A DNA stretch of 56,985 nt from an uncultured Paracoccaceae bacterium (lineage in GTDB: Bacteria; Pseudomonadota; Alphaproteobacteria; Rhodobacterales; Rhodobacteraceae). A model generated the notes under the pieces. It ran no database searches. It saw nothing but the letters and a program-made list of their open reading frames with translations, and was not told where the DNA came from. The stretch lies in NCBI GenBank assembly GCA_947500135.1, contig CANMQX010000017.1:1-56985 (forward strand), given 5' to 3'. A program made the position numbers and the translations under genes. Positions 14,879 through 22,814 of the stretch are shown here, piece after piece. The stretch's first letter is position 1. The number at the start of each line of letters is the position of its first letter.

Positions 14879-16024
14879 TTGTCTTTTTTAAATGCCGAAA
14901 ACGCAGAAAACGCAGAGAATGCGGAAAACGCAGAGAACGCTGAGAATGCGGAACGCCGCGGCGGTGCGCATGCCGGTGGCCGCGCGTCGCCGCTTTTATC
15001 GACTGCTTTGGCCCGTGCCCGCGATAGTATCGTCGGCACCGAGGTTGTGACCGGCCAGTTGGGCGCGGTTACCCCGCTTGATCCTGCTGAACGCTTTGCC
15101 CGTCTTTCCCCGTCACATCGTGCGGTCGCCATGAGTCTGGAATTGTTGAGCGATCTGGCCTATTCCCCGGCCGAGACCGTACCGACCAGCACAACCGTTC
15201 TTGTCCGGTCTGCCGTCGCTCCTGCCGGAGACAATCTGCAGACGACATTCGCCCCACTGGTCACCCTGAACCGCCCATCCGACACTGACTTTGAACGGGA
15301 CCTGTCGCTGGTTGCCAATTACGCCGATTTGCGTGGTGATCGTCTGGCCGAGGTGCATACCCAACTGACCGACGTTCTGTCGTTCTTTGGGTCCATCGTC
15401 TATCTGCAGCCGCAGCGGACGAAATGGTTGCTTACCTTGCTGAATACCGGGCTGGACCTTGCAACTGTCGTTTCGCAGCAGATGAAACTTGCGCTGGGCT
15501 GTCCGCGCCCCATCGTCTTTGCCCAGCAATTGCAGCCGATGATCCAGACCCCGGATCATGGCACCTTTCCCAGTGGCCATTCCACGCAGGCCTTTATGGT
15601 GGCAACGATGCTGAGCGAGTTGATCGCTGGTCCGGGTGGCGCGGCCGTCAAGCCAGAGAGCCAGCTTTACCGCATGGCGTCGCGCATTGCGATTAACCGT
15701 ACTGTTGCGGGTGTTCATTTCCCGTCGGACAGTGCGGCTGGTGCAATTTTGGGGATCACGCTGGGCCAGTATTTTGTGGCGCGGGCCCGTACCGGGGCGC
15801 AAACCGCGACTGCCCGCACGTTCCATGGTGATCGCTATCACGAAAATGGCGATGCGCGTGACTTTCATTTTGAGGAGTTGAACAAGCTGCTTGACCCAGC
15901 CCCTGCGCTGCCTGCCGAAGATCTTGCTATGACGACCGGCGATACGGTTGCCGTGCAACCTGCCCTTTTGTTGGGTTGGTTGTGGCAGCAGGCCGAAACA
16001 GAGTGGGGTCTGAGATGGAGCTGA
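14879..16024 (+). CDS. PAP2 superfamily phosphatase / vanadium-haloperoxidase-like protein
   Basis: About 381 residues. The acid phosphatase/haloperoxidase triad of motifs is complete: K203-LALGCP-RP, PSGHS at 231-235, and R274-TVAGV-H280-FPS-D284. These bind phosphate or vanadate. The long helical N-terminal domain and absence of membrane segments or signal peptide resemble soluble vanadium-dependent haloperoxidase-type members more than membrane lipid phosphatases. The start is taken as TTG 14879 because GAGGAG lies 7 nt upstream; TTG 14864 would overlap that site. The N-terminus carries seven NAE repeats encoded by a DNA minisatellite. It overlaps the next gene by 10 nt and is the first gene of a three-gene operon. 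Confidence 0.75.
   Translation: MSFLNAENAENAENAENAENAENAERRGGAHAGGRASPLLSTALARARDSIVGTEVVTGQLGAVTPLDPAERFARLSPSHRAVAMSLELLSDLAYSPAETVPTSTTVLVRSAVAPAGDNLQTTFAPLVTLNRPSDTDFERDLSLVANYADLRGDRLAEVHTQLTDVLSFFGSIVYLQPQRTKWLLTLLNTGLDLATVVSQQMKLALGCPRPIVFAQQLQPMIQTPDHGTFPSGHSTQAFMVATMLSELIAGPGGAAVKPESQLYRMASRIAINRTVAGVHFPSDSAAGAILGITLGQYFVARARTGAQTATARTFHGDRYHENGDARDFHFEELNKLLDPAPALPAEDLAMTTGDTVAVQPALLLGWLWQQAETEWGLRWS
14891..14953 (+). repeat. Seven tandem 9-nt units (AAYGCVGAR) encoding (Asn-Ala-Glu)7
   Basis: The 63-nt array sits in frame immediately after the start of the PAP2-like gene. Units differ only at synonymous positions (AAT/AAC, GCC/GCA/GCG/GCT, GAA/GAG), so the repeat is kept at protein level or is old. 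Similar AACGCAGAG minisatellites occur in other bacteria, usually in intergenic DNA. Copy number changes would not shift the reading frame. Confidence 0.9.
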
Positions 16025-16206
16025 AATGGACAAAACCCAACCAGCCCGAAGCCGCGACATTTGAAAACGATTCATCGCCTTACGCCCATTTCTGGCTTGA
16101 TCAGCGCGAACTGGTTGACGACGCCAAAAAGCGCAGCGTGGTCGAGGTGGCCAAATCGGTGAATGTCAGTGTTGAGGACCTTATTCGGAGGGCGTTTGAA
16201 AAATGA
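16015..16206 (+). CDS. Small protein of 63 residues in the PAP2-subtilase operon
   Basis: Not recognised as a known family. It starts at ATG 16015, overlapping the PAP2-like gene by 10 nt, and its stop overlaps the protease start (ATGA at 16203), so all three are translationally coupled. It has no signal peptide. The N-terminal half is polar (MELKWTKPNQPEAATFE); residues 35-63 form a likely amphipathic helix-turn-helix-sized segment, SVVEVAKSVNVSVEDLIRRA. Being between an enzyme and a subtilase it might be a protease substrate, inhibitor/propeptide-like chaperone or adaptor; none is shown by sequence. Confidence 0.65.
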   Translation: MELKWTKPNQPEAATFENDSSPYAHFWLDQRELVDDAKKRSVVEVAKSVNVSVEDLIRRAFEK

Positions 16207-17999
16207 TTGCTCTTGAAACCCTCAGTGCCTTTTCCGGGCTTTTACAGAATTTAGATGAATTTGCGCAGGCGGATACCATCCGGCTGAACATAGAGCCTTA
16301 CGATGAATCCCTGGAGGATGATCCCAACTTGCAGTTTCTGTCGCCAGGCGCCTTGCCGCCTGATCCGGCGCGGGCGGCGGTGATCGGGGTGATTGACGAT
16401 ACCGTTCCCTTTGCCAATCAACGGCTTACGGTTAATAATCTTGATAGCCGTATGGCTGCGATCTGGATGCAGGATGGGGCCATCGCCAGTGCGGTTGATC
16501 CGCGTGTGGGTGCCGATTTGCCCCATGGAACAGAGCTGCGCGGCGCCCAGATTTCCCGCATGCTCGTCGATTTGGCTGCCGGCGATCTGGCGGATGAAGA
16601 GGCGATATATCGCAAGGCGGGCGTGATTGATTTTTCGCGCGGATCCGTTCAAAGCGGTGCGTTCTTTGGTAATCATGGGGCGGCTGTGGCGGATCTTGCA
16701 GCGGGCTTTGCCCCGTCTGATGCCGATGCACGCAACTTTCCGGTCATGGCCGTCAGCCTACCGCCAGAGGTGACACGCGATACGTTGGGTACCTTTGCCC
16801 CGTTTTATATCCTGACCGCGATCTTGTATCTGGTGCGGCGGACACGCCGTTTATGCCGCTGGATCGAAAAGGTTCGCGGTGACGGGGTGCTTGTCCGTCT
16901 GCCACTGATCGTCAACATCAGTTACGGGATTTTGGCCGGTGCCAAGGATGGCAGTAGTCTGGTTGAGCAGTTTCAGGATGCGGTTACGCAAGCTGGGATC
17001 ACCGATATCGGGCCGGTGCATTTTGTCCTGCCGATGGGCAATCACCGACAGTCGCAAACCCATGCGGCGCTTGATACCGCCACTGATGATCAGGTGACTT
17101 GGGAAGCAAAACCGGACGACAAAACACCCAGTTTTCTGGAATTCTGGGGGCCGTGGCGTGATGATACGAATCCACCCGCGCAATGCATGCAGTTGTCGAT
17201 TTCCCGGCAGCCAAGTGCGCCCGTAACCACAGGATTTGCAGCGCATGGGGCATTCGAGGAATTGCAGAACGGGGATGCCCCGGTCGGTCGTGCCTATCTG
17301 CAATATCGCAGGACCAATGGGGGTGGTCGTGAGGTGATCACCCTTGCCATGTATCCGACCTTGCCAGCCCAGTCTGGTGACCCCTATATTCAGCCGGGCC
17401 ACTTTCAGATGTCGGTGTCGTTGGGGGAGGATTCCGTGGTGGATGCCTATATCCAACGCGACGATTCCATTCGTCGGTTCCGGTCGGGCGGGCGTCAGTC
17501 GAAGTTTCGTGATCCGTTTTATCAAAGCCATGGTCCGGCCGGTGACGTTCTGGCCTTTGATCCGTCAGGTTCCCAAGCCAATGTCATGCGCGCCGGGACC
17601 GTCAATGCTTTTGCCTGTGGCGGGCTACAGCTTCGGGTTGGTGGTACTTATGGCGATGAAGATGACGATCTGGACGAAGAAGAAAGAGAGGTCGTCGTCT
17701 ATTCGGGTCTGGGTGCCGCTGGCCTTGCGCGTCCCATCACCGGCGACACGACTGCCCCGGCGGACCGTGGCCGGATGAGGCCGGGTGTTGTGACCATGGG
17801 GTCCTTATCGGGCAGCCGTCAGGCCGTGTCGGGCACCAGTATGTCGGCCCCGCAGGTCACACGGGCGTTGGCCCGAAGGTTGGCAAGCGGTGATCCGATC
17901 TCGCCAGTGACCCCTGCAAATATCGATGCGATCTTGCGTGGCACCGTAGTTGCGCGCACCGCCGGTCCGCAGAACACGAAGATCAACAGGAAGTTCTAA
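16203..17999 (+). CDS. S8 family (subtilisin-like) serine protease
   Basis: 598 residues. The catalytic triad is recognisable: Asp65 in AAVIGVIDDTVPF, His158 in FFGNHGAAVADLAAGF and Ser546 in VSGTSMSAPQVTRAL. The oxyanion Asn is probably in FVLPMGNHRQSQ (about residue 280). No signal peptide is seen, so it is probably intracellular. A hydrophobic segment near 198-215 (APFYILTAILYLVRR) is probably a buried helix. A large insert between the His and Ser blocks (about 290-500) and an acidic loop DEDDDLDEEERE are unusual. It is the last gene of the coupled operon with the PAP2-like enzyme and converges on the RpiR gene with a 4-nt overlap. Confidence 0.85.
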   Translation: MIALETLSAFSGLLQNLDEFAQADTIRLNIEPYDESLEDDPNLQFLSPGALPPDPARAAVIGVIDDTVPFANQRLTVNNLDSRMAAIWMQDGAIASAVDPRVGADLPHGTELRGAQISRMLVDLAAGDLADEEAIYRKAGVIDFSRGSVQSGAFFGNHGAAVADLAAGFAPSDADARNFPVMAVSLPPEVTRDTLGTFAPFYILTAILYLVRRTRRLCRWIEKVRGDGVLVRLPLIVNISYGILAGAKDGSSLVEQFQDAVTQAGITDIGPVHFVLPMGNHRQSQTHAALDTATDDQVTWEAKPDDKTPSFLEFWGPWRDDTNPPAQCMQLSISRQPSAPVTTGFAAHGAFEELQNGDAPVGRAYLQYRRTNGGGREVITLAMYPTLPAQSGDPYIQPGHFQMSVSLGEDSVVDAYIQRDDSIRRFRSGGRQSKFRDPFYQSHGPAGDVLAFDPSGSQANVMRAGTVNAFACGGLQLRVGGTYGDEDDDLDEEEREVVVYSGLGAAGLARPITGDTTAPADRGRMRPGVVTMGSLSGSRQAVSGTSMSAPQVTRALARRLASGDPISPVTPANIDAILRGTVVARTAGPQNTKINRKF

Positions 18000-18868
18000 G
18001 TGAATTTCCGGAAGAGCTTGGTTTGGTCGAACATACCTTCAAGCTCTTCCATCCGGGCCTTGGTGTCGTCCCAGTTCAGGTTCTGAACGGATGAAATCAT
18101 GGTTTCGACCAATAACAGCGTTGTGCCCAGCGAATCCCATGCTGATGGTACGACGATCCGCCCACTGAAGCTGATATCGGCAATCTGATGCACGGGCGAC
18201 CGCCATTGGTCTGTGAACAGGATGATCTTTGCCCCTAGTTCCTGCGCCATCTGCGCCAGTTTCAGCGTATTGTTTTCATAGCGCCGCATGTCGAAGATGA
18301 CGAAAACATCACTGTTCTTGGTATCCAGCAGGTAGTGCGGCCATGCGTTGGATGTGGATTGGATATGCGTCACGTTGGGCCGGATCACCTGCACGTGCAG
18401 AAACAGATATTCGGCTAAAATATGAGTGATGCGCCCACCCACGATGCAAAGCCTGCGTTCTTGGTCAGCAACAAGCGCGCAGGCGGCATCAAACGCATCG
18501 GGGTCGATCTGGCCTAGCGTGTGGCGGATATTGTTAATCACCGCATCGGTGAAACGGTTCAGCATATGGCCTGACGGCGCACCGTCGGCCCAGGTGTCAT
18601 GTTTGGCGATGGGGTTTTTTACCTTGGCGCGCAGTTCTTCGCGCAGCTCGGCCTGAAATTCGGGGTAGCCTTTGAAGCCGAGTTTTTGAACCATCCGCGC
18701 CACTGTGGGGACAGAGACATTCGCGTCCCGGGCCAGCGTCGACAACGGGCCAAGGCCTGATGCGGGGTAGTTTTCAAGGATCGAATGCGCCAATTGCCGC
18801 TCTGCCCGGGTGAGATCATCCAGCTTTCGCTGGATACGGTCAGAGATTGTCAGCGTCGCGTCGGACAT
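17996..18868 (-). CDS. MurR/RpiR family transcriptional regulator
   Basis: 290 residues with an N-terminal HTH_6 domain (about 1-80, including ENYPASGLGPLSTLARDANV and SVPTVARMVQKLGFKGYPEF) and a C-terminal SIS sugar-phosphate-isomerase-fold domain (about 125-260, RRLCIVGGRITHILAEYLFL). SIS domains of this family bind phosphorylated sugars or other small metabolites. It is divergent from the amidohydrolase/TRAP/glutamine-synthetase-like operon and is the likely regulator of it. The ATG lies at 18866-18868. Confidence 0.9.
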   Translation of the reverse strand: MSDATLTISDRIQRKLDDLTRAERQLAHSILENYPASGLGPLSTLARDANVSVPTVARMVQKLGFKGYPEFQAELREELRAKVKNPIAKHDTWADGAPSGHMLNRFTDAVINNIRHTLGQIDPDAFDAACALVADQERRLCIVGGRITHILAEYLFLHVQVIRPNVTHIQSTSNAWPHYLLDTKNSDVFVIFDMRRYENNTLKLAQMAQELGAKIILFTDQWRSPVHQIADISFSGRIVVPSAWDSLGTTLLLVETMISSVQNLNWDDTKARMEELEGMFDQTKLFRKFT

Positions 18869-18887
18869 AATCGCCTTTCATTTGATC

Positions 18888-18941
18888 GAAAAATTACCAG
18901 GCCTGTTCGTCTATGATAAATTTTTCACAATTCTGTTGACA
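18888..18941. promoter_or_regulatory. Inverted repeat and -35-like element before the TRAP operon
   Basis: GAAAAATT at 18888-18895 and AATTTTTC at 18919-18926 form a perfect 8-bp dyad, 23 nt apart. TTGACA at 18936-18941 is a good -35 match on the + strand, though no convincing -10 follows. RpiR-family sites are often A/T-rich dyads of this type. Binding is inferred. Confidence 0.4.
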
Positions 18942-18981
18942 AAAACCGGTGAACGCAAGCAGTTTGTGCGAGGGGGTCGCC

Positions 18982-19761
18982 ATGAATCACGATGTCACAG
19001 ATCAGAATGCTGGCCGGGTTGTGCCGATCAACCCGGATGGGGCATCCTCGATCATTCTAGTATGTGAACATGCAACCCATTATATTCCATTGTCTTTTTC
19101 TGATCTTGGTCTTTCAGATGAGGCCAAAAGAAGCCACATCGCCTGGGATCCGGGGGCGATGGCCGTTGCTGAAAATCTGTCTCGTCAGCTGGATGCCACA
19201 TTGGTCGCCGGCGTCGTGTCGCGGTTGGTCTATGACTGCAACAGACCGCCTGAAGCGCCAGACGCAATGCCGGAAAAGAGCGAGATTTACGCCGTCCCCG
19301 GCAATCAGCGCCTTTCACAGGCAGAAAAGGCTGCCCGGATCGCGGCCTATTATGAGCCGTTCAAAAACCGCCTGTCCGAGGTGATTGGACAGACGTCAGA
19401 TCCGGTCATTGTGACCTTGCACAGCTTTACCCCAACCTATCACGGCAATGCCCGGACCGTCGAAATCGGTGTTGTGCATGATGACGATGCGCGGCTGGCC
19501 GACACGATGCTGGATTGCGCCGCCGACCACAGCAGTGCCGTGATAGATCGCAACCAGCCTTACGGGCCAACGCATGGAGTGACCCATACGCTCAGAGAAC
19601 ACGCCCTGCCGGGCGGTCATCTGAACGTCATGCTGGAAATCCGCAATGACCTGATCAGCACTGCGCCAGAGCAATCAGCGATGGCCGATATGCTGGCGGG
19701 CTGGATTGCTGATGCGTTCAGCAGAACGAATGCAGCGGGGTCGGTCGCATGCGTGGCCTGA
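18982..19761 (+). CDS. N-formylglutamate amidohydrolase family protein
   Basis: 259 residues. Signatures of the N-formylglutamate amidohydrolase (HutG/FGase) family: ILVCEHATHYIP near 27-38, HIAWDPGAMAVAENL (about 53-67), VYDCNRPPEAPDAMPEKSEI, VTLHSFTPTYHGNARTVEIG and GGHLNVMLEIRNDLI. Known members hydrolyse N-formyl-L-glutamate to formate and glutamate with a bound metal. No other histidine-degradation gene is near. In this operon the enzyme could instead cleave a gamma-glutamyl amide back to glutamate and an amino acid (inference). The ATG at 18982 follows GAGGGGG. Its 3' end overlaps the TRAP small permease gene by 13 nt. Confidence 0.85.
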   Translation: MNHDVTDQNAGRVVPINPDGASSIILVCEHATHYIPLSFSDLGLSDEAKRSHIAWDPGAMAVAENLSRQLDATLVAGVVSRLVYDCNRPPEAPDAMPEKSEIYAVPGNQRLSQAEKAARIAAYYEPFKNRLSEVIGQTSDPVIVTLHSFTPTYHGNARTVEIGVVHDDDARLADTMLDCAADHSSAVIDRNQPYGPTHGVTHTLREHALPGGHLNVMLEIRNDLISTAPEQSAMADMLAGWIADAFSRTNAAGSVACVA

Positions 19762-20318
19762 TGCACGGCTACATTCGTGGGGTCGATGCTGTGAACTATC
19801 GGGTCGGACGGATCATGATGTACAGCATCTTTGGCCTGATGGGCATTCTGCTTTGGTCATCGATCAGCAAGACGTTTTTCGTGCCATCGCTTTGGACGCT
19901 TGAGATGGCTCAGTTTGCCATGGTCGCCTATTACATTCTGGGCGGGCCATACGCGATCCAGATGGGATCAAACGTGCGTATGGATCTGCTTTATGGTGGT
20001 TGGTCTGTGCGCCGCAAAGCGTGGTTTGATCTGATCACGGTACTGTTCCTGATCTTTTATCTTTGCGTCCTTTTTTACGGTGCCGTTGGGTCGACCGCCT
20101 ATTCGCTGGGTTATTGGAAAACCGAACCATTTTCCTTTTTTGCGGGTCTGCTGACGGGCAGCGAAGAGATCGGGCGCATGGAACGCTCTTCCTCGGCCTG
20201 GCGTCCTTACATGTGGCCGATCAAGGTCGTCATGATCGTCGGGTTCTTTCTGATGATCCTGCAATGCTTGTCAGAGTTGTTCAAAGACGTGCTGCGCCTG
20301 AAGGGTGAAACCATCTGA
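19749..20318 (+). CDS. dctQ: TRAP transporter small permease (DctQ)
   Basis: 189 residues with four transmembrane segments (about 24-44, 58-76, 96-118 and 155-178), the DctQ layout. TRAP transporters are sodium-driven importers of carboxylates and other small zwitterions. It overlaps the amidohydrolase gene by 13 nt and touches the large permease gene (TGATG). An insertion of about 25 polar residues lies between helices 3 and 4 (SEEIGRMERSSSAWRPYMWP), a common feature of some subfamilies. Confidence 0.9.
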   Translation: MRGLMHGYIRGVDAVNYRVGRIMMYSIFGLMGILLWSSISKTFFVPSLWTLEMAQFAMVAYYILGGPYAIQMGSNVRMDLLYGGWSVRRKAWFDLITVLFLIFYLCVLFYGAVGSTAYSLGYWKTEPFSFFAGLLTGSEEIGRMERSSSAWRPYMWPIKVVMIVGFFLMILQCLSELFKDVLRLKGETI

Positions 20319-21643
20319 TGCCCTATGAAGTGATCGCGACCCTTATGTTTTCCTCCATGATGCTGATGCTGCTGACGGGTCAGCGTGTGTTCGGTGCTAT
20401 CGGGTTTGTCGCGGTGGTCGCGGCCTTGCTGCTTTGGGGCGACAAGGGTGGGTATGATATCGGCTTTGCCGCCGCCATGAAGTTGATGAAGTGGTATCCG
20501 CTGCTGACCCTGCCGATGTTTATTTTCATGGGTTATGTGCTGTCGGAAAGCAAAATCGCCGATGATCTCTATCGTATGTTCCATGTCTGGATGGGCGGGC
20601 TGCGCGGTGGACTGGCCATTGGTACGATTGGGCTGATGGTGCTGATTTCCGCCATGAACGGGTTGAGTGTGGCGGGCATGGCCATTGGCGCGACGATTGC
20701 GCTGCCCGAACTGTTAAAGCGCGGCTATGACAAACGGATGGTGACGGGGGTCATTCAGGCCGGATCATCCTTGGGTATTCTGGTGCCGCCATCTGTCGTC
20801 CTTGTCCTTTACGCGATGATCGCGCGTCAGCCTGTCGGTCAGCTTTGGCTGGCGGGGGTTGTTCCGGGGCTGATGATGGCTGCGATGTTCGTCGCATATA
20901 TCGCCATCCGCTGTCGCCTGAACCCGGGTTTGGGTCCGGTGCTAAGCGAAGAGGACCGCGCCATGCCCCGCGCCGAAAAGCTGCGGTTGCTGCGGGCTGG
21001 ATTGCTGCCGATCATCATCTTTGCCGTCATGATGGTCCCTTTCGTGAATGGCTGGACATCGCTGGTTGAAAGCTCTGCCATTGGCGCGCTGGCGGCACTG
21101 CTTGCGGCCATCCTGAAAGGTCGGATGACCCGCGAGGTTTTTGAAAACTCTGTCCGTAACACGCTGAGCATCACTTGCATGTTCATGTGGATCATCCTTG
21201 CCGCCTTGGCGTTTGGTGCCGTGTTTGACGGGCTGGGCGCGGTCAAAGCGATTGAAAGCCTGTTTACGGACCAGTTGAACCTGTCGCCCTGGATGATTCT
21301 GATTCTGATGCAGCTTAGCTTTATCCTGATGGGTACGTTTCTGGATGACACAGCCATGCTGGTCATCGTCGCCCCGCTTTATGTGCCACTTGTCGGTGCG
21401 CTGGGCTTTGATCTGATCTGGTACGGTATCCTTTATACGATCACGACCCAGATCGCCTATATGACACCGCCCTTTGGCTACAACCTGTTCCTGATGCGCG
21501 CCATGGCCCCGCCAGAGATTGGGCTGCGCGACATCTATGCATCGATCACGCCCTTTGTGCTGGTCATGGTTCTGGCACTGAGCTTGGTGATGATCTTTCC
21601 GGGATTGGCCACTTGGTTACCCGACTACGTTTACGCAAAATGA
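20318..21643 (+). CDS. dctM: TRAP transporter large permease (DctM)
   Basis: 441 residues, 11-12 hydrophobic helices, the DctM ion-transporter subunit. Signatures include PLLTLPMFIFMGYVLSESKI, AMNGLSVAGMAIGATIALPE, GSSLGILVPPSVVLVLYAMI and GTFLDDTAMLVIVAPLYVPL. It couples substrate import to sodium or proton flow in the inner membrane. Gene order DctQ-DctM-DctP with minimal gaps indicates one complete transporter. Confidence 0.95.
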   Translation: MPYEVIATLMFSSMMLMLLTGQRVFGAIGFVAVVAALLLWGDKGGYDIGFAAAMKLMKWYPLLTLPMFIFMGYVLSESKIADDLYRMFHVWMGGLRGGLAIGTIGLMVLISAMNGLSVAGMAIGATIALPELLKRGYDKRMVTGVIQAGSSLGILVPPSVVLVLYAMIARQPVGQLWLAGVVPGLMMAAMFVAYIAIRCRLNPGLGPVLSEEDRAMPRAEKLRLLRAGLLPIIIFAVMMVPFVNGWTSLVESSAIGALAALLAAILKGRMTREVFENSVRNTLSITCMFMWIILAALAFGAVFDGLGAVKAIESLFTDQLNLSPWMILILMQLSFILMGTFLDDTAMLVIVAPLYVPLVGALGFDLIWYGILYTITTQIAYMTPPFGYNLFLMRAMAPPEIGLRDIYASITPFVLVMVLALSLVMIFPGLATWLPDYVYAK

Positions 21644-21690
21644 AAAATGAGACCGGGGTAACCGGCATAACCCAACAAGGAGAAGACGCT

Positions 21691-22722
21691 ATGACGACAA
21701 GACGTAAGTTTATTCAAGGGGCCGCTGTGGCTGCCCCGGCGACACTGGCCGCACCTGCCCTTGCGCAGGGGACAATCCAGTGGCGGATGCAGACCTATGC
21801 TGGTGCTGCATTGGCGGCTGAGGTGATTGACCCCGCGATCAAGATGTTCAACCAGATCGCGGGCGACCGGATGCAGATTGAACTGTTCTATGCCGATCAG
21901 ATCGTCCCAACCGGAGAACTGTTTCAGGCGCTGCAACGCGGTACGATCGACGCCGTGCAGTCGGATGATGATAGTATGGCGTCCCCTACCGAGGTAACTG
22001 TGTTTGGCGGCTATTTCCCGTTTGGGTCGCGCTATTCGCTTGATGTGCCGGTGCTGTTCAATCAATACGGCCTGAACGAAATCTGGGCAGAGGAATATGC
22101 CGCCGTTGGTGTCAAACATGTCAGCGCAGGCGCCTGGGACCCATGCCATTTCGCGACCAAGGACCCGATCCGCAGCCTTGAGGATTTGAAGGGCAAGCGC
22201 ATCTTTACCTTCCCCACCGCTGGCCGGTTCCTGAGCCAGTTCGGCGTTGTGCCGGTAAACCTGCCATGGGAGGATATCGAGGTCGCCGTCCAAACCGGCG
22301 AACTGGACGGGATCGCATGGTCGGGCATCACCGAAGACTACACCGTTGGCTGGGCCGACGTGACCAATTACTTCCTGACCAACAATATCTCTGGTGCGTG
22401 GATCGGTCATTTCTTTGCGAATATGGACCGCTGGAATGAACTGCCCGAAGACTTGCAAACCCTGTTTCAGGTATGCTGCGAACAGTCACATTACTATCGC
22501 CAGCATTGGTACTGGGGTGGGGAAGCGAACCTGCGTGTCAACGGCACCAAGATGGAGTTGACCAGCATCCCTGATGAAGAATGGGCGACTGTTGAGGCTG
22601 CCGGGCGCGAGTTCTGGGAAGAAATCGCCGCGGAGTCAGATATCAAACGCAAGGTCGTTGATATCTTCAAACAGTATAACGCGGATATGGAAAAGGCAGG
22701 ACGGCCTTACCGTTACACGTGA
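21691..22722 (+). CDS. dctP: TRAP transporter solute-binding protein (DctP), Tat-exported
   Basis: 343 residues starting at ATG 21691 behind AAGGAGAAG. The N-terminus MTTRRKFIQGAAVAAPATLA ending APALAQ is a twin-arginine signal, so the protein folds, possibly with ligand, before export. The mature domain has the DctP fold with AGAALAAEVIDPAIKMFNQI and QRGTIDAVQSDDDSMASP. The conserved arginine region that binds a carboxylate appears as LKGKRIFTFPTAGRFLSQFG. It resembles the mannitol/chloroaromatic or amino-sugar TRAP subgroup, but the ligand cannot be assigned. Context suggests an amine or amino alcohol. Confidence 0.9.
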   Translation: MTTRRKFIQGAAVAAPATLAAPALAQGTIQWRMQTYAGAALAAEVIDPAIKMFNQIAGDRMQIELFYADQIVPTGELFQALQRGTIDAVQSDDDSMASPTEVTVFGGYFPFGSRYSLDVPVLFNQYGLNEIWAEEYAAVGVKHVSAGAWDPCHFATKDPIRSLEDLKGKRIFTFPTAGRFLSQFGVVPVNLPWEDIEVAVQTGELDGIAWSGITEDYTVGWADVTNYFLTNNISGAWIGHFFANMDRWNELPEDLQTLFQVCCEQSHYYRQHWYWGGEANLRVNGTKMELTSIPDEEWATVEAAGREFWEEIAAESDIKRKVVDIFKQYNADMEKAGRPYRYT

Positions 22723-22734
22723 ACCTGTTCCGGA

Positions 22735-22789
22735 CTTGACCCGGGACTTCAACCAGAACCAACGTGGAGGCCCCGGGTCAAGCCCGGGG
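22735..22789. repeat. GC-rich palindromic element between dctP and the glutamine-synthetase-like gene
   Basis: CTTGACCCGGG (22735-22745) and CCCGGGTCAAG (22772-22782) are perfect inverted copies. The second also forms CCCCGGG-tcaag-CCCGGGG (22771-22789). No U-run follows. It resembles REP-type elements that stabilise the upstream mRNA and separate transporter from enzyme expression. Confidence 0.55.
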
Positions 22790-22814
22790 CACCTTTCCGA
22801 CAAAGGATCGTTTC

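Noticed and set aside
14891..14953. CRISPR array or phase-variable intergenic repeat
   Set aside because: The 9-nt units are contiguous with no spacers and are in frame within a gene.
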